DNA from: Parasponia andersonii
Taxonomy: Eukaryota > Streptophyta > Magnoliopsida > Rosales > Cannabaceae
DNA length: 64,000 bases
NCBI GenBank assembly: GCA_002914805.1
Contig: JXTB01000169.1
Location: 540,950-604,949 of the forward strand
Reading direction: 5' to 3'
The position numbers and the translations under genes are program-made. Every line of letters starts with the position of its first letter. Positions within the stretch are counted from its first letter, which is position 1. Under the pieces are notes generated by a model, which did not search any database, was not told the DNA's origin, and saw nothing but the letters and a program-made list of their open reading frames with translations. This document shows positions 32,535 through 43,356 of the stretch, piece after piece.

Positions 32535-35500
32535 TAACTTTTTCCATAATCTCTAAAATTCTTGGTCTTCAAAGTTCAAACCTTGTCATTATTAATCTTC
32601 TTATTAAACTTGTATCAACCACCCTAACTTTTCTTCCAAGTTCCAAATTTGAAAATAGTATCGAAGGGGCTAATGGAGAGAGCTTAAGGATCATAAATCA
32701 TCTCTCCTCTTCGAAGGAAAGAAAAAAAAAACCAACACTTGAAAGTAAAAGTGGCAGCTAGTCTCTTTCTAGTCTCTTTAAGTTATATTCTGTTTCTTTT
32801 ATTTTTATTTTTATTTTTTTGTGGGGGTCATTCTATATGTATGTTGAGAGCTTGTATAGGCTTATGAGATGATGGAGTTTTGTATCTGACACGAATTGGA
32901 CTAAATTGTTATATGATCAATCAATATATATATTTTGCTCAAATGTGTGGTTTGCTAAAGTGATTTTAGTAAATTTGATTAGAAAGCATGTTCCACCATT
33001 TTTGCTGTTGTCTTTAAACTATAACGAGTTGTCGTTTCAGTCTTAGCACTGAGTGGAGATCACTTTCGCCAAATCAGAAGACTATATATTAATGGACCAC
33101 AAGTACATAACCACGTTTGTTTCAGCTAATATATCCAGCAGCACACTGAAAATTTAGTAAGTTATTGTCTACTTTACTTTTTGAGACTGAAAATATTAAT
33201 ATCTATTTGATCAGATGCTATAGAAAGACAGAGATGTAGCTTATAATGCAAATTCATCTCTCTGATTTGAAATACATAAAATGCAAGAATACTATATCCT
33301 TAATCTCTCTCTCTCTCTCTCTCACTGTTACACACACACATGTACACGCATGCATATAATATTCCGTAGAAAGAGTACTAGTACCATACTTTAGTTATTA
33401 TTAGCTCATATAAAATCAGAAACAGTTGGTCTCAGTTTCCTTTTTTGGTCAATGAACTGTTAAACAACTTCTTTCTCACTGACATCTGAATGGTAATAAT
33501 TATTACATAGTAAGCGATCTGTGGTATATTTCATACTGACCATGAAAGACTGTTCAATTACATGTTCATCATCAATACATGTATAAAAATGCTTTTTCGC
33601 TTCACGATTACCGTTACCATGCATCGAGCTAAATTAAAGTCTCTCTCTATATATATTGCTATAACTACAAATTTAAGCATATATAGTTCATTATATAACT
33701 ATGTAAGTAAAGTTGTAGTTCTCAGATCTAACTTTATGATATCATTATATACTTATTATGTATAGGAATATTTACTTAAGGTTAGTTATGATCTTTCACC
33801 ACCCCAAGGAAAATGTACGTTGTACTCTTTGTTTTTTTGGTTGTATAGATGTGCCCTTTGGTTTTTGTTTTGATTTTCGTGTGTGTGTGAGAATGTGTCC
33901 AATGAAAAAGCTTTCATATTTACTTGACGTACTTAGTTGTTTCTAGTATCTATAGTTAGAATGATTACGCAATTATAATAAATTGACCAGAAGAATGCAT
34001 GAAACGTATACTTATATTTGTTGTATGCGAACTCACGAAGAGATGGATGGATGGACGAGAGAACAATTAAAGAAGCTTCAGAAAGGCCAGACTTCCACTC
34101 AAAACCATGCAAAAGTCCAACTAGCAAGGATTCTTTGGAATTTTTTGAAAGCATAAAAAAGAAGGGAAGAAACGTGGGACTAGGGACACTACAAGACAGC
34201 AGAGTAAAAGCCAAAAAAAAAAAAGCAAGAAATTTTGAAATCACGAAAAAATAAAAAAAAAAGTCACTTAGTAAGAGTGACTTTTATGTGTTTGATTTGG
34301 ATTTATCCCTCCTTTAGATCAAACAAATTTACGGAATGGATTATCATAATTTAATCATGGTATATAACGATCTATGTTATCATTATTGTTTATACATATT
34401 TTTTTTTCTTACTAGCATGGGTTGATTTTCTTTTTGCACTCATTCGAAAGAATGGAATCTAGGGTTTTGTATTGCTTTTGCGGTAACCAAAGCTGACTGC
34501 TGCTTTCTAACAAGGAATAAAGCTAGAAATTAATAATTACCCTTCAAGAAAAGCTTCTCTCTCTCTCTCTCAGAATTCAATATTGAGGAAGGTGGTTGTT
34601 TGTTTGTTTTTTTGGTCGGTTGGTCATATAGTATGATAGGATAATGATCCCAAAAAATGTCTGATGGGAAATGGGGTATGTCTAAGAAAATGAAAACCAA
34701 TTCAACCAGATAAAAAAAAGAAGAAAAAAGAAAAAGTACTAATTAACAGAAGAAGAATGTGAGGAAAAAAGCTCAGAAATCCAAGCTACATAGCGAGAGA
34801 GATAGATATATATAGTGTATATATATATATATAGTTATAGTTTGTTTGTGGTCAAGTTAAGCTGATGCCCACATGTATAGGCGTGAAGATGTTCTCTATG
34901 TTTCTGTGGCAGCTCTCTCTTTTGTGAAGTCCTTGTTAGTTTCAGATATCTTTCTCGTTTCTGTGGCAGCTTTCTCTTTTGTGAAGTCCTTGTTAATTTC
35001 AGATATCTTTCTCTTTCTCTATGAGAGATTCCAAATCTATGTAAGCCTTCTTCTTCTTCTTGGTTTTCAGGCCTCATGTTCCTCCACATGTTCTCAATCA
35101 TATGCGGGATAGATTCTTTGCTCTTTTCTAGAATCCTAAGCACGTAAGAGAAAACACAATAATTAATTAATAATAAACTGGTTTCTTAAAATTTAGATCT
35201 ATTGAATTAAACAATTTTGGCAAGTTAAATTTTTTGAATGTTATGTTGTGTACATGTAACGTTAATTTTTGGATGAGAGAAATTTTACTTTTTTATATAT
35301 TGATTCTTCTGTAAAAAGAAATAAAAAAATTATTGTCCCTTTCAAGTTAAAAGTATAATTTATAAACGTGATAAAGTTTAAGGGGGGGTCCACTTGTAAT
35401 TAGAAATTAAGAAGGATAAAAAATATATGAATGGAATATGTTATCATATCTTATATGTGCAAAAATTATTAAAAAGAAAGTAGTAATTATAAGGACTATT

Positions 35501-36018
35501 ATAAAAGATTATGCTCATTATCGCACCTATACATATAGCTCAATGATATCTTTCTGTCTTTGGATTTGGGAGTAAATACTATTTTGTACATGTGTTCTTG
35601 ATGGGCATCTTTAATTTAAAGTAATTTTTGTGTTAATTAAGTCGATTAATTGTTTTCGTCCGGAGCTTAATTTACTCAAAAGGCTAGTGGCGTACGTACT
35701 ATAAAAGCAAATCTATTTAAGCGAATAATAGGACCCCTTAATATATGTACGGATATATCTTTTGCAAGATAGTTAACAATTAATTACTGGTTTGAATATT
35801 GATATTTAATCAAACTGCGCAATACATGCATCACATGATTAATATAAATAAGCAAAATTGCTTCTGGCTTTCAGAATTAAGGAATTTCTTTTTAACGCAC
35901 ATGAAATAATGGCGCAGTAATTTCTACAGCTCCAATTAATAGTAAATAACACGTAGTGACACTTCAGAATGATTAGCTATAACTTTTAGATGTTTTAATT
36001 ATGTAGTTTAGATCGATG
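32535..36018. other. 3' flank of the Dof gene and intergenic DNA
   Basis: The 3' untranslated region is expected within the first few hundred bases, but I cannot fix a polyadenylation site. (CT)n tracts lie at about 33304-33323 and 34556-34571. A perfect 10-bp hairpin (AAAAGTCACT / AGTGACTTTT, loop of seven) is at 34259-34285. A 57-bp tandem duplication lies at 34901-35014. No other gene is supported. Confidence 0.4.
34901..35014. repeat. 57-bp tandem duplication
   Basis: Two units (34901-34957, 34958-35014), each beginning TTTCTGTGGCAGCT and ending CAGATATCTTTCTC, with about three differences. The unit is 19 codons long, so an open frame on the minus strand (34835-35143) shows an internal repeat (ERYLKLTRTSQKR). 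I do not regard that frame as a demonstrated gene. Confidence 0.8.
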
Positions 36019-36023
36019 CACAC

Positions 36024-36717
36024 TGTTGTGCGACTAAAATTCTATACGTCGGTCAATACCATGAAAGGAAAAGTTGACCAAGTGAATGTCAGGTCGCATG
36101 AGTAAGTTAGTGCGACCTCTTCCGAAAGAGTTATGTGCGACTTCTACTGCATAAGTTGGTGCGACCTCCTCCGAACGAGTTAAGTGCGACCAGAATAAAA
36201 AGGAAACTAAACTAAGCTTTGTCAAACGGGTAACCTACAAAGAAAAAGAAACAAAAGTTTCTCTTTAAAGATCGACCAGTCATCTCATTTAAGTAATTAC
36301 CCAGTTATATTGTTACTCAAATTGTATTGCTTGATTGTACAGTTATCCATTCTCATAATTGGGAAACATTGAGCTATCCTCACCTATATAAAGGGAGTTT
36401 AATGTTTCAGTGAGGGATCTTGAACTTTTTCTGATCTTGAGAGGCTGGGAGATCTTTGATCCTTTCTTAATCTTTGAAATCTTTGGAGAACCTTTTAAAC
36501 TCTTGCTTCTTCTTTCTGGACAAACACATTGTAATTTTGAGCTCTTGTAATTCTCTAGAAAATAGTAAAGAACAGTGAACGTAGGCTCATCTTTTTTGGG
36601 ACTGAACTACTATAAAATTCTTATCTCTTTATTTGCTTTAGTTAATTAATCCTTTTCACACACAAGCCACATTTTGTAATTTTCCTAAATTTATTGTTGA
36701 CAAAACCTCCGTCAACA
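36024..36717 (+). repeat. 5' LTR of gypsy element 2
   Basis: 694 bp, TGTTG...CAACA, with three full 25-bp GTGCGACC units in U3. Confidence 0.92.
36385..36394 (+). promoter_or_regulatory. LTR TATA box
   Basis: TATATAAAGG, conserved at 10891 in element 1 and changed by one base (TATATAAAAG) at 46785 and (AATATAAAGG) at 3060. It would set transcription start for the genomic RNA a short distance downstream. Confidence 0.6.
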
Positions 36718-36719
36718 AT

Positions 36720-36737
36720 TGGCGCTAGAAGGAGGGC
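36720..36737 (+). other. Primer-binding region of gypsy element 2
   Basis: TGGCGCTAGAAGGAGGG, just inside the 5' LTR and matching element 1 apart from two bases. The tRNA is not assigned. Confidence 0.65.
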
Positions 36738-36778
36738 TATTCCGACAGAAAATTTTGTTCATTCCGCTTCTTTCAACA

Positions 36779-38300
36779 ATAACAAATACCAGAAACACTA
36801 CCAGAAACAACAGAACTAGCCAAAATCATCCCCAAAGTACTGCTGTTGCACAGGCAGATCCTACTCAGGATCAGCCTGTCGTGACCGCACCGAAAAATAT
36901 TGTCCAAGGACAGGATCGTATGGAGGAAGCACTGGTAAACCTTTGGCAAATTACAAGTCAGATTAATGACTCTCTATGATGACTTGCTGAGGAACAGATG
37001 CTAACTCCAGCACAGCACGAACGTCCCAGAGAACGTCCTGCTCAACAACCTGAGAGAGGGATTCAGATTCTGGAGACAGGGAACCGCGACCAACCTAAAG
37101 CCCGACAGGAGTATCGAGGAGATTGCATCTCTAAGGGAAAAGGTAAGGTCGAAGACTTGCCTCTGGTATCTGGTATTGAAAGTTCGAGCACTGATCGTGA
37201 TCGTGGACAACCTTCCTAGAGAACAACCATCAATCGTGATTATCTTGAATACGAGCAAAAACGTCAATTGAGGAGTGTCTTTGAAAGGATCAGTAGGGAA
37301 TCTCGACAGAATCCTATAGACCTGAGACAACATCTAGATCAGTGACGTAGTCAGGAGCGATCCACATCGCATCACAACGACCAAAGCCGATCTTGACACA
37401 CTGTTTCATCGGAATCCCTAAGGTCGCATCACACCCTACCAAACCAACCCACCTTATATCGTGACAACGATCAAAGGTCACTCTTACTACCAGTAAGAGA
37501 GAATGTTCTCTCTCTGAACATCGATGTTCATAATCTAAGGATGGCTTTAGATGCACTTGCTGGTTGGGACGATGAGCTCACTGATGGGTACCGTCAATCA
37601 CCATTCAGCGAGGAGGTTCGAGCTGCCGCCTTACCTGCTGGATTTAAACTTCCCACCATAAATACTTTTAATAGGAAAACTGATCTGCAGAACTATATGG
37701 ATCACTTCAGCGACCTGATAGAACTTCATCGTGTTGATGATCTCGCACATTGTAGATGTTTTACTGTAACTCTCACAGGAGCGGCGAAGAAGTGGTTCCG
37801 AGGACTCAAGTTTGGTTCAATCTCATCATGGCAACAGCTTCAGACTGTATTTTTAAGGCAATTCCAAGCCGCAAAGAATTTCACTATTCCACTGGTAAGT
37901 TTGGCTGCTATTCGGTAAGGCTCGGAGGAAACTCTACGATCTTACCTGAATCGTTTTACCTCAGAGTTGGCAAAGGTCAATAACCCGTCTGAAAGAGGAG
38001 TCTTAACTCTAATGATGGCTAGGGTACGACTAGAAACTAAACTCTGGTAAGAGTTACTAGAACAAGAATGCAGAACCCTTGAAGACTTCTATCGAAGAGT
38101 TGGTCGGCATCTAAGGGTGGAATCTTCACGCGAAAACCTTAAGACGACAAAGGGAGGAGGAAAGGACGCTGCCAAAGATGCGACAACAAACAACAACAAC
38201 AATAATAAGAAGTCGAATAAAAAGAGTAGAGAACAATCGACTGAGAAGCAGCCCAAACAGAAAAAGCAGGAGATCCAAGAGCTCCCAAGAGGTTCAATAA
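36779..38300 (+). pseudogene. gag of gypsy element 2
   Basis: The codon that is ATG in element 1 is ATA here (36779-36781), so the start is lost; the downstream words NTRNTTRNNRTSQNHPQS still align. A stop follows SQINDSL. The capsid-like domain (PF03732 type) is well preserved at 37541-37918: WDDELTDGYRQSPFSEEV, FNRKTDLQNYMDHFSDL and TLTGAAKKWFRGLKFGS. TAA then ends the frame at 37918 where SLAAIR would continue as QGSEETLRSYLNRF in the next bases. A Lys/Asn-rich linker ends the region. Confidence 0.8.
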
Positions 38301-38310
38301 TTATACTAAA

Positions 38311-39168
38311 TTGAACGCACCCATAGATCATATCTATGCGGTCACAAATCAACAAGAGCGGTATCGTCAACCGGAACTAATCAAAAGAGATAGAGTGAGG
38401 CGTGACCCTAATAAGTTTTATCGGTATCAAAATGACATTGGACACGATACCAATAATTGCTTTGCCTTGAAAGATGAGATCAAAAGATTGATTAAAGAAG
38501 GGTGGCTACGGCAGTACTCTAAACAGAATAATGAAAGGCGAGAAGAAAACCGACAGCAACCTCCAGAAATTAAGCACGAGGTGCGAACTATTTTCGGAGG
38601 ACCGCACATTGGGGGAGATTCCAAGAGAGCACAGGATAGGTATGTACGAGAAGCTCGACAGCAGCCATTGACCAACGTCATGCATCTCGAACAGCGACCA
38701 CGAAAGCTTCAACGAGTACCGAATATGGATATTACCTTTACGGAACAAGACGCGAAGGAAGTCCATTATCCACATAATGATGCGTTGGTCATAAAGATCA
38801 ATTGTGGAAGCACGCAATTATGGCGAGTATTGGTCGATAACAGAAGTGCTGTTGACATCCTATATTACGACGCCTTTAAAAAGATGGGGTTGAATGAAGG
38901 CGACCTAAAGCCCGCCGTCACTCCACTCTACGAATTCTCTAGTAACAGCATAATGCCCATGGGCATGATTGAGTTAATGGTCAATGTTGGAACCTACCCT
39001 AGGGTTTCAACTGTAATGACCCAGTTCTTAGTTGTAGATTGCCCCTCTACATTCAATGCTGTACTGAGAAGACCAACATTGAGGGAACTTCGAGCAGTAA
39101 CATCGATCTATCATCTTGCTATGAAACTCCCGACTCAACAAGGAGTAGGCGAGGTGCGTGGCAACTAA
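38311..39168 (+). pseudogene. Zinc-finger remnant and protease of gypsy element 2
   Basis: A 285-codon open stretch. The first part carries RYQNDIGHDTNNCFALKDEI, a degenerate zinc-finger-like motif of Tat gag that lacks its first cysteines. The retropepsin-like domain follows (about residues 165-270), with LVDNRSAVDILYYDAFKKMG around the active site, and ends FNAVLRRPTLRELRAVTS. The usual D-x-G at the active site is N-R here, so activity is doubtful. It is the longest open stretch of this element. Confidence 0.75.
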
Positions 39169-39365
39169 TATGATGCGATGACTTGTTATAACAACTCTTT
39201 AAAGCTCGCAGCAAAAGATGCGACACCTCGCACAATGATGATCCAAAGAGAAGCGTTAGGCAAAACGTCAGTCGAAGCATCAGGCAAAACGTCAATCGAA
39301 ATGACAAGCGAAGACCTCGACCTAGAGAAATTGATGGAGAGGTCAAAATTGGACCTATTGAAGAC

Positions 39366-40214
39366 TTGGAGGATTTGCTATTTGACAGGTCCTCCAAGAT
39401 TTTAAAGATTGGAATGAGGCTTCAAGAACCTGTGCGAGCTTCATTGGTCGCTTTTCTGCAATCTAACTTAGATGTCTTCACATGGCAACATTCGGACATG
39501 ATCGGGATCGATCCGAATATCATATGCCACTGTTTTAACATAGATCCAACAAAGAAGCTTGTATGGCAGAAAAGAAGAGCTATGAATCCAGAATGCTACG
39601 TCGCAATGAAAGAAGAGGTAGAAAAGTTACTCGAAATTGGATTTATTAGGGAATCTTTTTATCCGAACTGGCTTGCAAACCCGGTTTTGGTAAAGAAACC
39701 CAACAAGAAGTGGAGAACATGCATCGATTTCACAAATCTCAACAAAGTATGCCCGAAGGACAGCTTTCCCCTTCCAAGAATCAACTAGCTTATCGATACA
39801 ACGTTGGAGCATGAACTCTTAAGTTTCATGGACGCGTATTCTGGATACAATCAAATCCCCATGTACGAACTAGATGAGGAGCATACCTCGTTCATCACTG
39901 ATCGAGGATTATACTGTTACAAAAAGATGCCCTTCGGACTCATCAATGTAGGAGTAACCTACCAGCGTCTTGTCAACACGATGTTTGTAAAACAAATTGA
40001 CAAGACAATGGAGGTATATGTTGATGACATGCTGGTGAAGTCGAAGAAAGCCAAATATCACATCAAATATCTTGATGAGATGTTCAAAATTCTCCGAAAA
40101 TATCAAATGAAGCTAAATCCTTAGAAGTGTGCATTTAGGGTAGGATCTGGAAAGTTTCTGGGTTTTATGGTCAATCAGTGAGGCATTGAAGCTAACCCAT
40201 AGAAGATACAAGCG
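39366..40214 (+). pseudogene. Reverse transcriptase of gypsy element 2
   Basis: Conserved RT blocks are readable: EVEKLLEIGFIRESFYPNWL, VKKPNKKWRTCIDFTNLNK, LLSFMDAYSGYNQIPM with the first aspartate, MPFGLINVGVTYQRLVNTMF, and YVDDMLVKSKK with the YVDD pair. A TAG at 39787 breaks the frame between PRIN and LIDTT. Two or three further stops follow KLNP near 40122. The domain order and motifs are right for Ty3/gypsy, but no active enzyme can be made. Confidence 0.85.
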
Positions 40215-40869
40215 TTGATTGATATGCAATCTCCTCGTAAACCCAAAGATGTGCAGAGCCTGGCAGGAAGAGTGGCCGCATTGAGTCGATTTGTATCCAA
40301 GTCAACGGATAAGTGCCAACCATTCTTTGAAGTACTGAAAAGTTCGAAGAGATTCGAGTGGATGGGAGAATACGAGCAGGCGTTCCAAGAATTAAAAATA
40401 CACTTGGGTTCTTCTCTACTCTTGTCGAAACCAAATCCGGGGGAAGAATTATATTTATACCTCGTTGTTTCTAAATATGCGAGAAGCGTTGCACTAATTC
40501 GAGAATATGAAAAGATACAGCGATCAATGTACTATGTAAGTAAAAGATTACTTGATACCGAAACAAGATATCCATAGATGGAGAAATTGGCATTAGCACT
40601 CATTGTCGCATCCAAGAAACTTCGACCTTATTTTCATGTGCACACCATCAAAGTTTTTACGAACTTTCCATTAAAGCAGGTTCTGCAAAGACCTGAGGCT
40701 TCTGGACGACTATTTAAGTGGGCAGTTGAGTCGAGTTAGTTCGACATCAATTTTCAACCTCGCATGATGATCAAAGGGCAAGCCCTTGCATATTTCATTG
40801 CAGAATTCATATATGATGTCGATCTTCCCACAGAAGTAATCGAAAAAGCCTGCTACAGATTTATCCAGA
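40215..40869 (+). pseudogene. Connection region and first RNase H-type domain
   Basis: After RT, the stretch starts MQSPRKPKDVQSLAGRVAAL and continues through KCQPFFEVLKSSKRFEWMGE, the connection found between RT and RNase H in gypsy elements. YYVSKRLLDTETRYP is followed by TAG where CAG is expected, then MEKLALALIVASKKLRPYF. Later stops follow at ESS. It represents the usual (now degenerate) gypsy RNase H ahead of a second RNase H. Confidence 0.75.
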
Positions 40870-41355
40870 TTGTGGAAGCTTTATGTCGATGGATCGTCGA
40901 ACGAGAATGGAGCTGGTGCGGGCTTAGTACTAATCAGTCCTAAAGGGCACAATATTCATTGTGCACTTTGCTTCAAATTTCGAGCATCAAATAATAAGGC
41001 AGAATATGAAGCTCTGATAGCCGGGCTAAAGCTCGCACAAGAAATAAAGGTCGAAGTAATTGAGATATACAGTGATTCCCAACTGGTCGTTTGTCAAGTA
41101 AATGGCAAATATCAAGCAAGGGAAAAGAAAATGACGGCTTATTTGCAGGAGGTACAAAGATTATTCTCTACATTCACTGCCTATAATATTCAACTTCTTC
41201 CTCGCATTAAGAATGCTCGGGCAGATGCCCTAGCTAAACTCGCCTCAACAAAAGATGTCGAATTACTAAAGGTGGTCCCTGTCGAGTTTCTTACAAAACC
41301 TAGTATCGAAGCAGAGCCTCAAATAGCTATGATGGTTGATAAAAGATCATCGTAG
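40870..41355 (+). pseudogene. Second (archaeal-type) RNase H of gypsy element 2
   Basis: A 161-codon open stretch with all four acidic landmarks in place: LYVDGSSNENGAGAG, NNKAEYEALIAGL, IYSDSQLVVCQVNG and NARADALAKLAS. A second RNase H placed after the normal gypsy one is a known mark of the Tat lineage. It is open from end to end but lies in a broken polyprotein. Confidence 0.85.
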
Positions 41356-41427
41356 GTAGATCCTATAATGAAGTATATATAAAATGGCAATCTCCCCGAA
41401 AACAAGGATGACGCAAAGCGACTTCAA

Positions 41428-42590
41428 ATGAAAGCAGCTCGCTATGTTATCTATGACAAGAAGCTTTATCGAAGGAGTTTTAGTGCGCCGCTATTGTTAT
41501 GTGTTGATAAAGAAAAAGGGGACTACATTATGAGGGAGATTCACGAAGGAATATGCGGAAATCATTCCGGGAGGCAGGCACTTGCGAATAAGATTCTAAG
41601 ACAAGAATATTTTTGGCCGACCATGAAGAAGGATACGATAGAATTTACTAGGAGATGTAATAAATACCAACGATTTGCAACTGTTCCTAGAATGCCATCC
41701 GTTCCTCTCACTCTAATGACCAGTCCATGGCTATTTGCAGTGTGGGAAATTGATATTATCGGAATACTTCCATTGGCGTGAGGTGGGTTGAAGTATGCAG
41801 TGGTCGCAGTCGAATATTTCACCAAGTAGACAGAAGCTGAAGCTTTGAGTACCATTTCTACAAAAAAGATGATAGATTTTGTTTGCAAATCTATAATCTG
41901 CCATTATAGTATACCACATACCATAATTTCTGATAATGGGAAATAATTTGACTGTGATGAGTTCCGTAACTTCTGCAACAACTTAAGCATCAAGAAGAAT
42001 TTCTCCACTGTTATTCATCCACAAGCCAATGGATAGATCGAAGCGATAAATAAAATACTTAAACATAATATAAAGACAAAGTTGGAAGAGCATAAAGGAG
42101 CTTGGCCAGAGGTACTTCCTGAAGTGTTATGGGCTTATCGCACCACTCAACGAACAACTACCGGAGAGAGTCCATTCTCTTTAGCTTATGGATATGAAGC
42201 AATGATTCCGGTTGAAATTGGTGCGAGCTCTCTACGACGATCAACCCATGAGCAAGATCGCAACAAACACTAATGAGGATTGAACTCGATCTTTTAGAAG
42301 AAAGGCACTAGCAGTCTCAGCTTTGAATCGCATCATATCAACAGCGCACTGCTAGATATTATAACTCTAAAGTCAGACGAAGAGGATTTGAAGTTGGTGA
42401 CCTTGTTCTTCGGCAAGTCCTTCCTAATAATAAAGAGCACGGTGCTGGAGTATTTGGACCCTCTTGGGAAGGATCGTATTTTATTGATGCCATTATTCGA
42501 TTTGGGACATATAAGTTAGCTCGCACTGGCGGACAAAAGATCGAGCATGCCTGGAATGCAGAACAACTTCGTCGCTATTATCAATAAATT
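41428..42590 (+). pseudogene. Integrase of gypsy element 2
   Basis: The N-terminal zinc-binding part has IHEGICGNHSGRQALANKIL and then CNKYQRFA, so the last cysteine of HHCC is tyrosine. The core shows VWEIDIIGILPLA with the first aspartate, IISDNGK with the second, and ANG-stop-IEAINKIL around the glutamate. Stops sit at former TGG and CAA/CAG codons. From 42082 the frame is open (WPEVLPEVLWAYRTTQRTTT, SLAYGYEAMIPVEIG). The C-terminal tail ARYYNSKVRRRGFEVGDLVL follows near 42350-42410. Element 1 lacks this core. Confidence 0.85.
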
Positions 42591-42599
42591 TTCATGTAT

Positions 42600-43356
42600 A
42601 TCTTCATGCTTTCGTCATTCATCAATAAAGATCTACTTATTCGTCATTCGTTGATCGCCATTCGTAATCGTCATTCGTTGGTCGTCATTCGTCATCATCA
42701 ATAAGGGTGTCTTCTCATCGATCATTCGATTTGGTACTTTTTATAGTTTTATGGCAGTCTTCGAACACTATAAGACTCAGGGGGTAGTGGGATCAGAATA
42801 TTATCTCCTACTTGTTTCCTAAGGGACTATGCAAAACGTCCATTTAGAGGGGTCAGAATTTTAGATCGTCGAAATATCTAAAATTCCTTAAAATCTTAGG
42901 ATTTTCTCCTCGTTTCATACCTTAGCATGTCGTATTACGCAATTTTCCTCCTCGAACAACAAAGTAACTAAGCAAAATGTTCATTGTTCGATGTGATATA
43001 TTGCTATATTTACATTTTGCCATAGAACTTTTGAAAAATAGTATTGAGTTTGCATCACTCATTCTTGCTATTTTCTTAAGCGACCTAACCTATCCTAACA
43101 CAATCATTTTAAGTGTGTTGGATTCAAATCGCGATAGCGTATCGATCAGTCATTTAGTGATTGACTACATGGTTAAATTAATTATCTTCTATATTACGAC
43201 TTAGTGTGTTGATTGTTTTGCTGGAATAAACATCTAATAAGGAAAGCATTCATTCATTGATAAAAGCTCGCACCTATATGCAAGTAAAGAAATACAAATA
43301 AGAGGGGACCAAGCCCGTATTGTTCAGAAGTTTAAAAAATAAAAAATAAAACATTA
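42600..43356 (+). other. 3' untranslated region of gypsy element 2
   Basis: Only a few ATTCGTTGATCGTC units remain at about 42613-42700, against about fifteen in element 1. The rest (for example TGGCAGTCTTCGAACAC, GGGACTATGCAAAACGTCCA) is conserved between both elements over some 600 bp without coding signs. Confidence 0.6.

Noticed and set aside
34880..35110. A microRNA precursor
   Set aside because: I compared the stretch with the plant miRNA sequences I know and found no match, and no convincing long stem was seen by eye.
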